DNA from: Dehalococcoidia bacterium
Lineage (GTDB): Bacteria; Chloroflexota; Dehalococcoidia; Dehalococcoidales; RBG-16-60-22
Direction: 5' to 3'
Assembly (NCBI GenBank): GCA_030615655.1
Contig: JAUWYU010000107.1
Span: 1 to 5,754 of the forward strand
DNA: 5,754 bases
In this document: piece by piece, positions 1-5,649 of the stretch
How the letters are laid out: each line of letters begins with the position of its first letter
How positions within the stretch are numbered: position 1 is the first letter of the stretch
Made by a program: the position numbers and the translations under genes
Notes under the pieces: generated by a model
What the model saw: only the letters and a program-made list of their open reading frames with translations
What the model was told of the DNA's origin: nothing
Database searches by the model: none

Positions 1-1
1 C

Positions 2-898
2 AGGGACGCACCCAAAGGGCTATATTCCGAGCCCCGTGTATGGATGGAAGCCAAGGACTTAGAGGGATTCAATGCTCATTTTTCTTATGGATTCGTAAAA
101 AAGCCCGGCACGTTTCATCCCCTCGAGGGAGCATTGATACACCCTTACGATGAAGTCCTCGTCTTTGAGGGGACTGATAACACCAATATACTCTATCTGG
201 GTGCGGAAGTATCGGTAGAGCTCGGCGAGGAACGGGAGGAACATGTGTTTACAGAGCCCTCGGCGGTACTTATTCCGAAAGGGTTGCCGCACGGTCCGGT
301 AACAGTCAAAAAACTCGATAGACCTATTGTCCATTATACCATCGGCCTGGCTGACGCATATCGGGCCGAGCCTGTTGCAACGAAATCAAAGTCCGCAACC
401 AAAGGCTCAAAATACGGGCACTTAATCAAACGAATGATTACCAATTTCAAGAATATGCCGGGGACGGCGGTCGACAGGCTGGACGCGGACCAGTATGGAG
501 TAATCAAGGCCGTGGAAATGGGAGTGGGGCCGGGGAATGGCGACGAGGTTGTATGGCTCTACGGTAGTGACCTGGAGGGGTTCAACCTGAATTTCACCTG
601 GGGATTATATAGCAAGTGCGGCAAATGGCACCGTGCCGGCGAAGCACATTACCATCCCGAGGAGGAAATACTGGTTTTTGTAGGCCTCGACACTGATAAC
701 CTGGACTACCTGGGGGCGGAACTCGAGCTGGGTATGGGCAAGGACTACGAGAGGCATATCTTCAACACGCCTACCGTCGCCATCTGTCCCGCAGCGTTTC
801 CCCATCTCCCGCTCATAACAAGGTGGGTTGATAAGCCTTACGGCTTTATCGTAATCTGCCTAAGCGGCGAACATGCGTCTCCGTGGGTGGAGGCATAA
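2..898 (+). CDS. Tandem double-cupin (bicupin) protein, 5' end outside the window
   Basis: The frame is open from base 2 with no stop before the first ATG at 44. That ATG is not the likely start: the text around it (VWMEAKDLEGF) aligns with the middle of the second repeat (VWLYGSDLEGF), and the second repeat begins roughly 40-50 residues earlier, so the N-terminus is upstream of the window. Counting from the ATG at 44, module 1 has H33, E37 and the PKGLPH motif ending in H83; module 2 has a full HxHxxxE (H202, H204, E208) and a PxAxxH motif ending in H254. These match the two cupin metal-binding motifs, except that the first His of motif 1 is Leu in module 1. Double-stranded beta-helix cupins of this sort act as metal-dependent isomerases, oxygenases, lyases or binding proteins; no substrate can be assigned. 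No signal peptide or membrane segment is visible in the part present, so it is probably cytoplasmic. It is related to the double-cupin at 2164-3099 and lies 116 bases upstream of the reductase-like gene on the same strand, possibly co-transcribed. Confidence 0.85.
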   Translation, partial: RDAPKGLYSEPRVWMEAKDLEGFNAHFSYGFVKKPGTFHPLEGALIHPYDEVLVFEGTDNTNILYLGAEVSVELGEEREEHVFTEPSAVLIPKGLPHGPVTVKKLDRPIVHYTIGLADAYRAEPVATKSKSATKGSKYGHLIKRMITNFKNMPGTAVDRLDADQYGVIKAVEMGVGPGNGDEVVWLYGSDLEGFNLNFTWGLYSKCGKWHRAGEAHYHPEEEILVFVGLDTDNLDYLGAELELGMGKDYERHIFNTPTVAICPAAFPHLPLITRWVDKPYGFIVICLSGEHASPWVEA

Positions 899-929
899 AA
901 GTCTCTATTCCTTATATGGTAGTACTGTT

Positions 930-973
930 AGCGAGGGTAAGTGACTGATATCACCCGGTTACGAGCCCTCGCT
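930..973 (+). promoter_or_regulatory. Hairpin-forming inverted repeat between the cupin and reductase genes
   Basis: AGCGAGGG at 930-937 is perfectly complementary to CCCTCGCT at 966-973. Inside it, GTAA (937-940) can pair with TTAC (959-962), and GTGA (941-944) with TCAC (951-954), giving a long interrupted stem. The hairpin follows the cupin stop by 31 bases and precedes the reductase-like gene's ribosome binding site by about 30. There is no run of T after the stem, so it is not a classical intrinsic terminator. It could be a processing or stability element, a weak terminator or a 5' regulatory structure. The pairing is seen directly; the function is inferred. Confidence 0.45.
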
Positions 974-1002
974 GGTATTTAGTAGATAAGAAGTCTGCTT
1001 AA

Positions 1003-1017
1003 GGGAGGATATCAATT
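1003..1017 (+). promoter_or_regulatory. Ribosome binding site that selects an ATT start codon
   Basis: GGGAGG at 1003-1008 is a strong Shine-Dalgarno sequence. Six bases further on lies ATT at 1015-1017, in frame with the reductase-like gene, and an in-frame TAA at 1000-1002 rules out a longer reading. Starting at this ATT gives KYRKFGRLDWEVSELGFG right after the first residue, the usual N-terminal strand of this aldo/keto reductase family, in which the first residue is Met. No ATG, GTG or TTG lies between the stop and this point in frame; the next candidate, TTG at 1060, would remove that strand. Confidence 0.7.
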
Positions 1018-2136
1018 AAGTACCGCAAGTTTGGCAGGCTGGACTGGGAAGTATCGGAATTGGGCTTCGGTGTTAGGCAGTTGCCGTTGCTTGAATCCGA
1101 ATCCATCAAGATGATTCGTTATGCCATCGACCATGGCGTCAACTATCTGGACCTGGGTTGTCCTTACGACATGAGGCAGCACGAACGTCTGACCCGTCTC
1201 ATCGGCCGGGCACTTCAAGACGGCTACCGACAGAAAATCAGGGTTGCCGCCAGTCTGCCGGCTTTTTTGATTAATGCCTCTCCGGACTTCGAGCGCTATC
1301 TGAATAACCAGCTTACGTGGCTGCAAACGGACAGGATAGACTTTTTTCTTCTGAGTGGGCTGAACCGGGAGACCTGGCCCAGGTTACAGGGACTGGATAT
1401 ACTGAGTCGGGCAGAAGGCGCTATGAGAGACGGGCGAATCGACAGACCGGGGTTCTCTTTCCACGACGATTTTCAGACCCTCAGGGGCATACTGGATGCT
1501 TACGATAACTGGGCCCTCTGTCAATTTCAATACAGCTATATGGACGTAGACCATCACCCGGGTGTCGGCGGGCTCAAATACGCGGCTGATAAGGGGCTGG
1601 CGGTCGTTATTGCAGAGCCACTCAGGTGGGGACGGCTCACCAAAGAGCCGCCGGAGTCAGTAGCCAAGGTATGGGCAAGCGCCTCACAAGAGCGTAAACT
1701 GTCCGAGTGGGGACTGCGCTGGGTCTGGAATCACCCGGAGGTGGCTACCGTTGTCAGTGACATGAGCACCATGGAACAGGTAGTGGAAAATGTAGCCCTT
1801 GCCGGCAGCGCTGAAGCGGACAGCCTTACCGTACAGGAGCAGGTGCTAATCAGCCGGGTCAGGGATGCTTACCGCAAGTTGAGTTCCATCCCCTGCACTG
1901 CCTGTCGCGGCTGCATGCCGTGTCCCGAGGGCATCGATGTGCCGCGCATCTTCGAGCTTTACAACGATGCTATCATGTACGGTGATGTCGAGACAGCAAG
2001 GTCTATTTACCGTATTGAACAGCACAGTACGGATAGCTGCAACGAATGCGGTGCCTGTGTAAAAGCCTGCGGCAAAGAGATTACTATTCCGGACTGGCTA
2101 AAGAAAGCGCATCAGCTGCTTGCCGAACACGGGTAA
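1015..2136 (+). CDS. Aldo/keto-reductase-like protein with C-terminal double 4Fe-4S domain
   Basis: A 373-residue product if translation starts at ATT 1015. Residues 1 to about 270 read as the (beta/alpha)8 barrel of the aldo/keto reductase superfamily: N-terminal KYRKFG...LGFG, the YAIDHGVNYLD segment, TDRIDFFLL, GFSFHDD, and the STMEQVVEN cofactor-region motif. The C-terminus carries C294-x2-C297-x2-C300-x2-C303-P and C342-x2-C345-x2-C348-x3-C352, enough for two 4Fe-4S clusters. Family members with this architecture are thought to couple ferredoxin-type electron transfer with carbonyl or enone reduction. Of the AKR tetrad, Asp46 and Tyr51 are present, but the Lys position (VAASLP, usually ATKLP) is Ser80 and the His position (FLLSGL, usually LLHGL) is Ser114. 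The last cluster Cys is followed by Gly instead of the usual Pro. Standard hydride-transfer chemistry is therefore doubtful and a changed or purely electron-carrying role is possible. It sits downstream of the first double-cupin and converges on the second with a 27-base gap. Confidence 0.88.
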   Translation: MKYRKFGRLDWEVSELGFGVRQLPLLESESIKMIRYAIDHGVNYLDLGCPYDMRQHERLTRLIGRALQDGYRQKIRVAASLPAFLINASPDFERYLNNQLTWLQTDRIDFFLLSGLNRETWPRLQGLDILSRAEGAMRDGRIDRPGFSFHDDFQTLRGILDAYDNWALCQFQYSYMDVDHHPGVGGLKYAADKGLAVVIAEPLRWGRLTKEPPESVAKVWASASQERKLSEWGLRWVWNHPEVATVVSDMSTMEQVVENVALAGSAEADSLTVQEQVLISRVRDAYRKLSSIPCTACRGCMPCPEGIDVPRIFELYNDAIMYGDVETARSIYRIEQHSTDSCNECGACVKACGKEITIPDWLKKAHQLLAEHG

Positions 2137-2163
2137 GACCCCGGGAGCAAAGCCGGAATGCCG

Positions 2164-3099
2164 TTACTGCCCTGGTTGACCCTCAGGCCTCTCGAAGAAG
2201 CTATCAGCCCAACCTTCCCGGACGGTACCGGCGCCGAGCATTATCGCCATCTCGATGTGAGGCTTTCTTACTTTATGCCAGTTCAGCGGACCGTGCCGTA
2301 AGCCCTTGGGAATAAAGACGCCGAAACTGGTGTTGAACTGCAACATGTCGCCGCCAATGCCGAACTCCATATCAGCACCCAGGTCTTCGGGATTGTTGGG
2401 GTCGCCCCCTATGTGCAGGACAATCTCATCATATTTATCATGTCTCATCTCGGGGAGACCGGGTTCGACTACATCCCATATCCAGCCAAACTCGATGTAA
2501 TAATTGGCGACATTTATCTGGGGTCGGCTCATATAGGTCATGGTAGGGCTCTGCCGTCCCTTTGTGAAATTACCCCCCGCCTCCCGCATGGGACTGCGGA
2601 TAACGTACTGCTCGTAGTCAAACTTGTCCGTTTTCTGAGGCAGTCCTTTCTTGGGCTCACCTATGCCGCTTTTGCCCCAGCCTTTGAACGGGTCGCCCGT
2701 CCCCAGCATCATAGCCATTTCGATATGCGGGAACCGGAATTTCTGCCAAATCATCGGGCCATGGGGTACTCCCCTGGGAATGAATATCCCCGTCGTCGTG
2801 TTAAAATTGATTGGCTGGCCGCCGACGTAAAACGTTATCTCACCACCGAGGTCCTGGGGGGTATCGGGGTTGCCACCCCAATGCAGAACAATCTCGTCGT
2901 AGTCATGCACGTGCTCGTGAATATGGGGGTTCGGCTCCGGCATATCGTATATCCAGCCGAGCTCGATATAGTAGTTGGCCTCGGGCACCTGCTGACTGCT
3001 CATAAAGGTCATAGTGGGGCTCTGGCGCCCCTTGTAGCCGCCACCCGCTTCGTAAAGGGGTTTTCTAACAGCGTATTTCTCGAATTCCGATTCTGCCAT
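2164..3099 (-). CDS. Tandem double-cupin (bicupin) protein
   Basis: A complete 311-residue protein made of two copies of one module, about residues 5-145 and 161-302. Both copies share KGRQSPTMT (23-31 and 180-188), YDEIVLH (67-73 and 223-229) and FNT...GxFIPxG...HGP (99-115 and 255-271). Module 1 has four alternating histidines, H59, H61, H63 and H65, then E69, and PRGVPH ending in H113: a full cupin metal site. In module 2 the motif is R219-H220-D221...E225 with H269, so the His pair is changed while Glu and the last His are kept. This suggests one metal-bearing module and one altered module. Start: ATG at 3097-3099 with AAGGAGG (complement of 3110-3116) ten bases upstream. No signal peptide or membrane segment is seen. 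A near-consensus promoter lies just upstream, so it can be transcribed independently of the nitroreductase gene. It is related to the cupin protein at the window start. The reaction is unknown; metal-dependent isomerase, dioxygenase or ligand-binding roles are all open. Confidence 0.9.
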   Translation of the reverse strand: MAESEFEKYAVRKPLYEAGGGYKGRQSPTMTFMSSQQVPEANYYIELGWIYDMPEPNPHIHEHVHDYDEIVLHWGGNPDTPQDLGGEITFYVGGQPINFNTTTGIFIPRGVPHGPMIWQKFRFPHIEMAMMLGTGDPFKGWGKSGIGEPKKGLPQKTDKFDYEQYVIRSPMREAGGNFTKGRQSPTMTYMSRPQINVANYYIEFGWIWDVVEPGLPEMRHDKYDEIVLHIGGDPNNPEDLGADMEFGIGGDMLQFNTSFGVFIPKGLRHGPLNWHKVRKPHIEMAIMLGAGTVREGWADSFFERPEGQPGQ

Positions 3100-3140
3100 T
3101 CCTGTTTATCCTCCTTATTTATTATCGCTAACTTATGCCC

Positions 3141-3169
3141 ATAATACTGCACAATAACGGTTGTGTCAA
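3141..3169 (-). promoter_or_regulatory. Sigma-70-type promoter of the second double-cupin gene
   Basis: On the minus strand, TTGACA (complement of 3164-3169) is a perfect -35 box, followed after exactly 17 bases by TATTAT (complement of 3141-3146), five of six matches to the -10 consensus. Transcription would start around 3134, giving a leader of about 35 bases that contains the AAGGAGG ribosome binding site. Confidence 0.75.
3150..3165. promoter_or_regulatory. Candidate operator: inverted repeat in the promoter spacer
   Basis: CACAA (3150-3154) and TTGTG (3161-3165) form a perfect 5-base inverted repeat around TAACGG. It lies almost wholly between the -10 and -35 boxes of the double-cupin promoter, where a bound repressor would block RNA polymerase. 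The 17-base spacer is already optimal, which argues against a MerR-type activator that works on long spacers. The repeat is short and could be chance. Confidence 0.35.
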
Positions 3170-3233
3170 AGCGCCCTTATGCGTAATCGGAGAGTATGAT
3201 ATCCGCCAATGAAAGACAGGGGGTTGGGAGATT

Positions 3234-3905
3234 TTAATCAAAGCCGTACCACGTGGCAACACTATCCAGCGGCTCTCTCTGAGTGCGGGACTGATTTATC
3301 GGGTTATCCCAGTCTGGGTAGCCAATCGCGATTCCCAGCGCTATGAGCCTGGACTCAGGTATTCCCAGGACCTTTCTGACGATATCGACATAGGCTACCG
3401 CCTGTGCCTGGGCAATGGTTCCCAGCCCCTTATTCGTGGCGAGGAGCATGATGTTCTGTACCGCCGAGCCGCAATCGTATAACGACCACACATTGATGCC
3501 CTTCGACTGATAGAAGAAATCCCGCCCGACGAGTAGATAGATAACCGCCGGTGCGCCGTAGTGACGGAAGTTGTCTATCGTACGGGCCTCCATCTCTTCC
3601 CTGGTCATCTCCGCCCGGTCTTTGGGGGCCAGGGCGCGGATACGCGCCATATAGGGTTCAGGATACTCGTAAGGACGGGCGACGTCTACCGTCGAATCCT
3701 GCGGCATTCCCCTTTCGACAAAGCCCTCTTGTATTTCTTTCAGCTTCTTGCCGCTGGCTATGGCAAATTCCCAGGGCTGAGTATTAGCCCAGGACGGTGC
3801 CCGTAAAGCCTGCTCTATTATCTGCTTTAGAATATCCTGCGGGATGGGGTCGGGCTTGAAAGCACGGATGCTCTTCCTCGCTTTGATAGTTTCAACGATA
3901 TCCAT
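3234..3905 (-). CDS. Nitroreductase-family flavoprotein
   Basis: A 223-residue protein of the FMN-dependent nitroreductase fold. The N-terminus has the phosphate-binding RKSIRAF motif (R10, K11, S12, R14), then APSWANTQPW (36-45), the second conserved stretch lining FMN. The C-terminal half has GLGTIAQ (160-166), the GIPES...ALGIAIGYP segment (181-197) and basic residues near the end (R207, R210) that commonly contact FMN phosphate. Such proteins are usually homodimers that transfer electrons from NAD(P)H to nitro groups, quinones, flavins or enones; the physiological substrate cannot be read from sequence. Residues 60-115 form a helical, charged insertion typical of the longer members. Length is normal for the family. 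The start is ATG 3903-3905 with AAGGAGG (complement of 3914-3920) eight bases upstream. A good promoter lies just upstream, divergent from the alcohol dehydrogenase promoter. The double-cupin gene follows 134 bases downstream on the same strand but has its own promoter. Confidence 0.93.
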   Translation of the reverse strand: MDIVETIKARKSIRAFKPDPIPQDILKQIIEQALRAPSWANTQPWEFAIASGKKLKEIQEGFVERGMPQDSTVDVARPYEYPEPYMARIRALAPKDRAEMTREEMEARTIDNFRHYGAPAVIYLLVGRDFFYQSKGINVWSLYDCGSAVQNIMLLATNKGLGTIAQAQAVAYVDIVRKVLGIPESRLIALGIAIGYPDWDNPINQSRTQREPLDSVATWYGFD

Positions 3906-3932
3906 GTCTTAGTCCTCCTTTGCTTAATCTAA

Positions 3933-3961
3933 AGTATAAGATGCCCCAGGCTTGAAGTCAA
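3933..3961 (-). promoter_or_regulatory. Sigma-70-type promoter of the nitroreductase gene
   Basis: On the minus strand, TTGACT (complement of 3956-3961) is followed after 17 bases by TATACT (complement of 3933-3938), each one mismatch from consensus. The expected start point is near 3926, so the ribosome binding site at 3914-3920 would lie close to the 5' end of a very short leader. Confidence 0.7.
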
Positions 3962-3989
3962 TTTAGATAACGGGTGTAAAGGTTTGCCA

Positions 3990-4040
3990 ATGACGTTAAG
4001 CAGTGTTTGACATTTCATATTTATGACGTATAGACTGCTT
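3990..4040. promoter_or_regulatory. Repeat-bearing candidate operator region around the dehydrogenase promoter
   Basis: Two kinds of repeat bracket the alcohol dehydrogenase promoter. AAGCAGT (3998-4004) and ACTGCTT (4034-4040) are a perfect 7-base inverted repeat flanking the -35 and -10 boxes. ATGACGT occurs directly repeated at 3990-3996 and 4023-4029, 33 bases apart, which is about three helical turns and places both copies on the same DNA face. This arrangement suits a dimeric or looping regulator controlling the divergent gene pair, but no regulator gene is present in the window. Confidence 0.35.
4007..4034 (+). promoter_or_regulatory. Probable promoter of the alcohol dehydrogenase gene
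   Basis: TTGACA at 4007-4012 matches the -35 consensus fully. After 16 bases comes TATAGA at 4029-4034, four of six matches to the -10 box. The expected start near 4041 leaves a leader of about 45 bases. The weak -10 box next to symmetric repeats is compatible with a regulated promoter. Confidence 0.55.
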
Positions 4041-4086
4041 TTGTAGCTTATTTCGAGCGATATTTCAATGTTGTTATGGAGGTTAT

Positions 4087-5178
4087 ATGAAAGCGGCCAT
4101 CTGTTATGAATTCGGCAAGCCCCTGGTGATAGAGGAGGTGACTTTAGACCCTCCGGGGAAAGGCGACGTGAAAATACGCATGGCGGCGACCGCTATCTGC
4201 CACAGCGATATCCACGCCATAAAGGGAGAGCACGGCAATTTGCCTCTCCCGGCCATACCCGGACATGAAATCGCCGGTTACGTGGAGGAAGTGGGTGAGG
4301 ACGTTACCTACGTAAAGCCCGGCGACCCCGTGATTGCCAGCATTATTCCGGAGGGCTGCGGGCACTGTTATTACTGCCGTATCGGCAGTCCAAGCCTGTG
4401 CCAGACCAACCGGCTTTATCTTTTCGGGGAGGGGAGATTTACCAATAAAAAGGGGCAGCGTATCTCGCAGTATGCCGGCGCCGTGGCCGGCTTCGCCGAA
4501 TACGCCACGATTCCCGAGGTTAACCTGGTGAAGGTGCCGGAGGATTTACCTGTGGACCGGGCGTGTCTGATTGCCTGCGGCGTTATTTCGGGGTTCGGGG
4601 CGGTGATGAATCGCGCTAAAGTTACGGCTAACAGCAGCATCGCCGTTATCGGCTGCGGAGGGGTCGGCCTCAATGCCATACAGGGGGCGGCTTTCGTCGG
4701 GGCTTATCCGATTATCGCCGTGGATGTCCGCGACAGCAAGCTGGAGATAGCTAGGGTTTTCGGCGCGACGCATACGGTTAACGCGAAAGAAGAGAGCGAC
4801 CCCATTAAAAAGGTCCAGGAGCTAACGTACGGTCGCGGCGCCGACTTCGTCATCGTGGCGGTGGCGGGTATCGAGATACTGCGGCAGGGGTTTTTGATGT
4901 CGGCGCCGGACGGCACCACGTGTGTTATCGGTCACGGTCACGGGGAACAGCTTTCCGCCTGGACGCCGACCGACTTCATGAGGGGGAGAAAGCTGACAGG
5001 CAGCGCTATGGGAGCCGTACGGCTCAGGATAGACGTGCCGCGCCTGATTGAACTATATAAGATAGGGCGTCTCAAGCTGGACGAGCTTGTTTCCGGGCAT
5101 TATCCCTTCGAGCAGATTAACGAGGCTATTGAGTCCTCGGAGAAGGGTGAGGTAATCCGCAACGTGCTTATGTTTTAG
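4087..5178 (+). CDS. Zinc-dependent medium-chain alcohol dehydrogenase
   Basis: A 363-residue protein, typical length for the medium-chain dehydrogenase/reductase superfamily. It has the GroES-like catalytic domain first: C38 in ICHSDIH, H60-E61 in PGHE, and C164 in IACGV are the expected catalytic zinc ligands. C91, C94, C97 and C105 form the structural zinc loop. The Rossmann domain shows GCGGVG (189-194) and Asp213 at the end of the second strand (AVDVRDSK), which favours NAD(H) over NADP(H). The reaction is reversible oxidation of an alcohol to an aldehyde or ketone; overall style is closest to class III-like dehydrogenases, but no substrate is claimed. The start is ATG 4087 with GGAGG at 4078-4082, a short 4-base gap; the protein begins with MKAAICYEFGKPL, the usual family N-terminus. 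It is divergent from the nitroreductase gene across a 181-base control region and converges with the SnoaL-like gene, 8 bases between stops. All key residues are present, so it should be active. Confidence 0.94.
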   Translation: MKAAICYEFGKPLVIEEVTLDPPGKGDVKIRMAATAICHSDIHAIKGEHGNLPLPAIPGHEIAGYVEEVGEDVTYVKPGDPVIASIIPEGCGHCYYCRIGSPSLCQTNRLYLFGEGRFTNKKGQRISQYAGAVAGFAEYATIPEVNLVKVPEDLPVDRACLIACGVISGFGAVMNRAKVTANSSIAVIGCGGVGLNAIQGAAFVGAYPIIAVDVRDSKLEIARVFGATHTVNAKEESDPIKKVQELTYGRGADFVIVAVAGIEILRQGFLMSAPDGTTCVIGHGHGEQLSAWTPTDFMRGRKLTGSAMGAVRLRIDVPRLIELYKIGRLKLDELVSGHYPFEQINEAIESSEKGEVIRNVLMF

Positions 5179-5182
5179 GAGG
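5177..5182 (+). other. Orphan Shine-Dalgarno-like sequence at the dehydrogenase stop
   Basis: AGGAGG overlaps the TAG stop at 5176-5178, the position expected for the ribosome binding site of a tightly coupled downstream gene. No usable start follows at normal spacing: the first ATG, at 5203, is 20 bases away and opens only a 20-codon frame. Instead a convergent gene begins its stop at 5187. It may be a relic of a lost downstream cistron or chance. Confidence 0.3.
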
Positions 5183-5186
5183 TTGG

Positions 5187-5576
5187 CTAGTCTACAACTG
5201 TTATGCTGCCGTTTGTCCAGGATTCGATAACCTTGCCATTCTTGACATGTAAAAGGCAGAGATAATGACTTGTCATTTCTTTTCCTGTAATTGTAGGGAA
5301 ACCCGGCATTTCGCCGGTGAATTTAAAACATCCCCTGAAATCAACTGCGAAGAGGTTACCTTCACCAGTTAGATATTCCCAATCCACCTTGATAATTTGA
5401 GCATACTTTCGCATGTCGACTATATGTTGCTTATATGCTTCCCGACTCAAATCCGAGCCTGGAGCATGATAAACGGAAGCAGGGTCTATCAATGCTTCAA
5501 GAGAGCTGAATTTGCCATTTAAAAGGGCTTCCTGCCAGGCTTTGATATATTTCTCCGCGAACTCTTTGATGTCCAT
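5187..5576 (-). CDS. SnoaL/NTF2-like small protein
   Basis: A complete 129-residue protein. An amphipathic N-terminal helix (FAEKYIKAWQEAL), a loop with VYHAPG (35-40), alternating strands around WEYLTGEGNLFAVDF (66-80), and the C-terminal VKNGKVIESW strand (111-120) match the SnoaL-like branch of the NTF2 fold, a cone-shaped alpha+beta barrel with a ligand pocket. Members include polyketide cyclases, isomerases, dehydratases and uncharacterised ester-cyclase-like proteins; His37 and Asp31 could line the pocket, but this is a guess. The start is ATG 5574-5576 with AAAGGAGG (complement of 5585-5592) eight bases upstream. It has its own promoter. Its coding DNA is about 40% GC in bases 5221-5400 by hand count, against about 63% in three sampled 60-base stretches of the adjoining dehydrogenase gene, suggesting a different origin. 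No export signal or membrane segment is seen. Confidence 0.85.
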   Translation of the reverse strand: MDIKEFAEKYIKAWQEALLNGKFSSLEALIDPASVYHAPGSDLSREAYKQHIVDMRKYAQIIKVDWEYLTGEGNLFAVDFRGCFKFTGEMPGFPTITGKEMTSHYLCLLHVKNGKVIESWTNGSITVVD

Positions 5577-5609
5577 TTGAATTTCCTCCTTTCATATAGA
5601 GGTGACATA

Positions 5610-5638
5610 ATAATAGTTCCTGCTTGATTATCTGTCAA
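5610..5638 (-). promoter_or_regulatory. Sigma-70-type promoter of the SnoaL-like gene
   Basis: On the minus strand TTGACA (complement of 5633-5638), a perfect -35 box, is followed after 17 bases by TATTAT (complement of 5610-5615). A second TTGACA (complement of 5644-5649) lies 11 bases further upstream, one helical turn away, and a short inverted repeat CTTGA/TCAAG (5623-5627 and 5635-5639) overlaps the -35 box. These may be regulator contacts or simply AT-rich coincidence. The leader would be about 25-30 bases long. Confidence 0.7.
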
Positions 5639-5649
5639 GTGTTTGTCAA

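Noticed and set aside
44..46. ATG as the start of the first cupin gene.
   Set aside because: It falls inside the conserved module (VWMEAKDLEGF aligns with VWLYGSDLEGF in the second repeat), the frame is open upstream to the window edge, and no Shine-Dalgarno sequence precedes it.
1060..1062. TTG as the start of the reductase-like gene.
   Set aside because: It would remove the conserved first strand, and there is no ribosome binding site in front of it, whereas GGGAGG sits properly before ATT 1015.
2137..2163. Bidirectional terminator between the convergent reductase and cupin genes.
   Set aside because: The 27-base gap contains only a CCCGGG palindrome and very short CGG/CCG pairing, with no T-run on either strand.
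2413..3144. A 243-codon open frame on the + strand opposite the second double-cupin gene.
   Set aside because: It lies antisense to a clear duplicated cupin protein with its own promoter and ribosome binding site, and its translation shows no recognisable domain and no good start signal.
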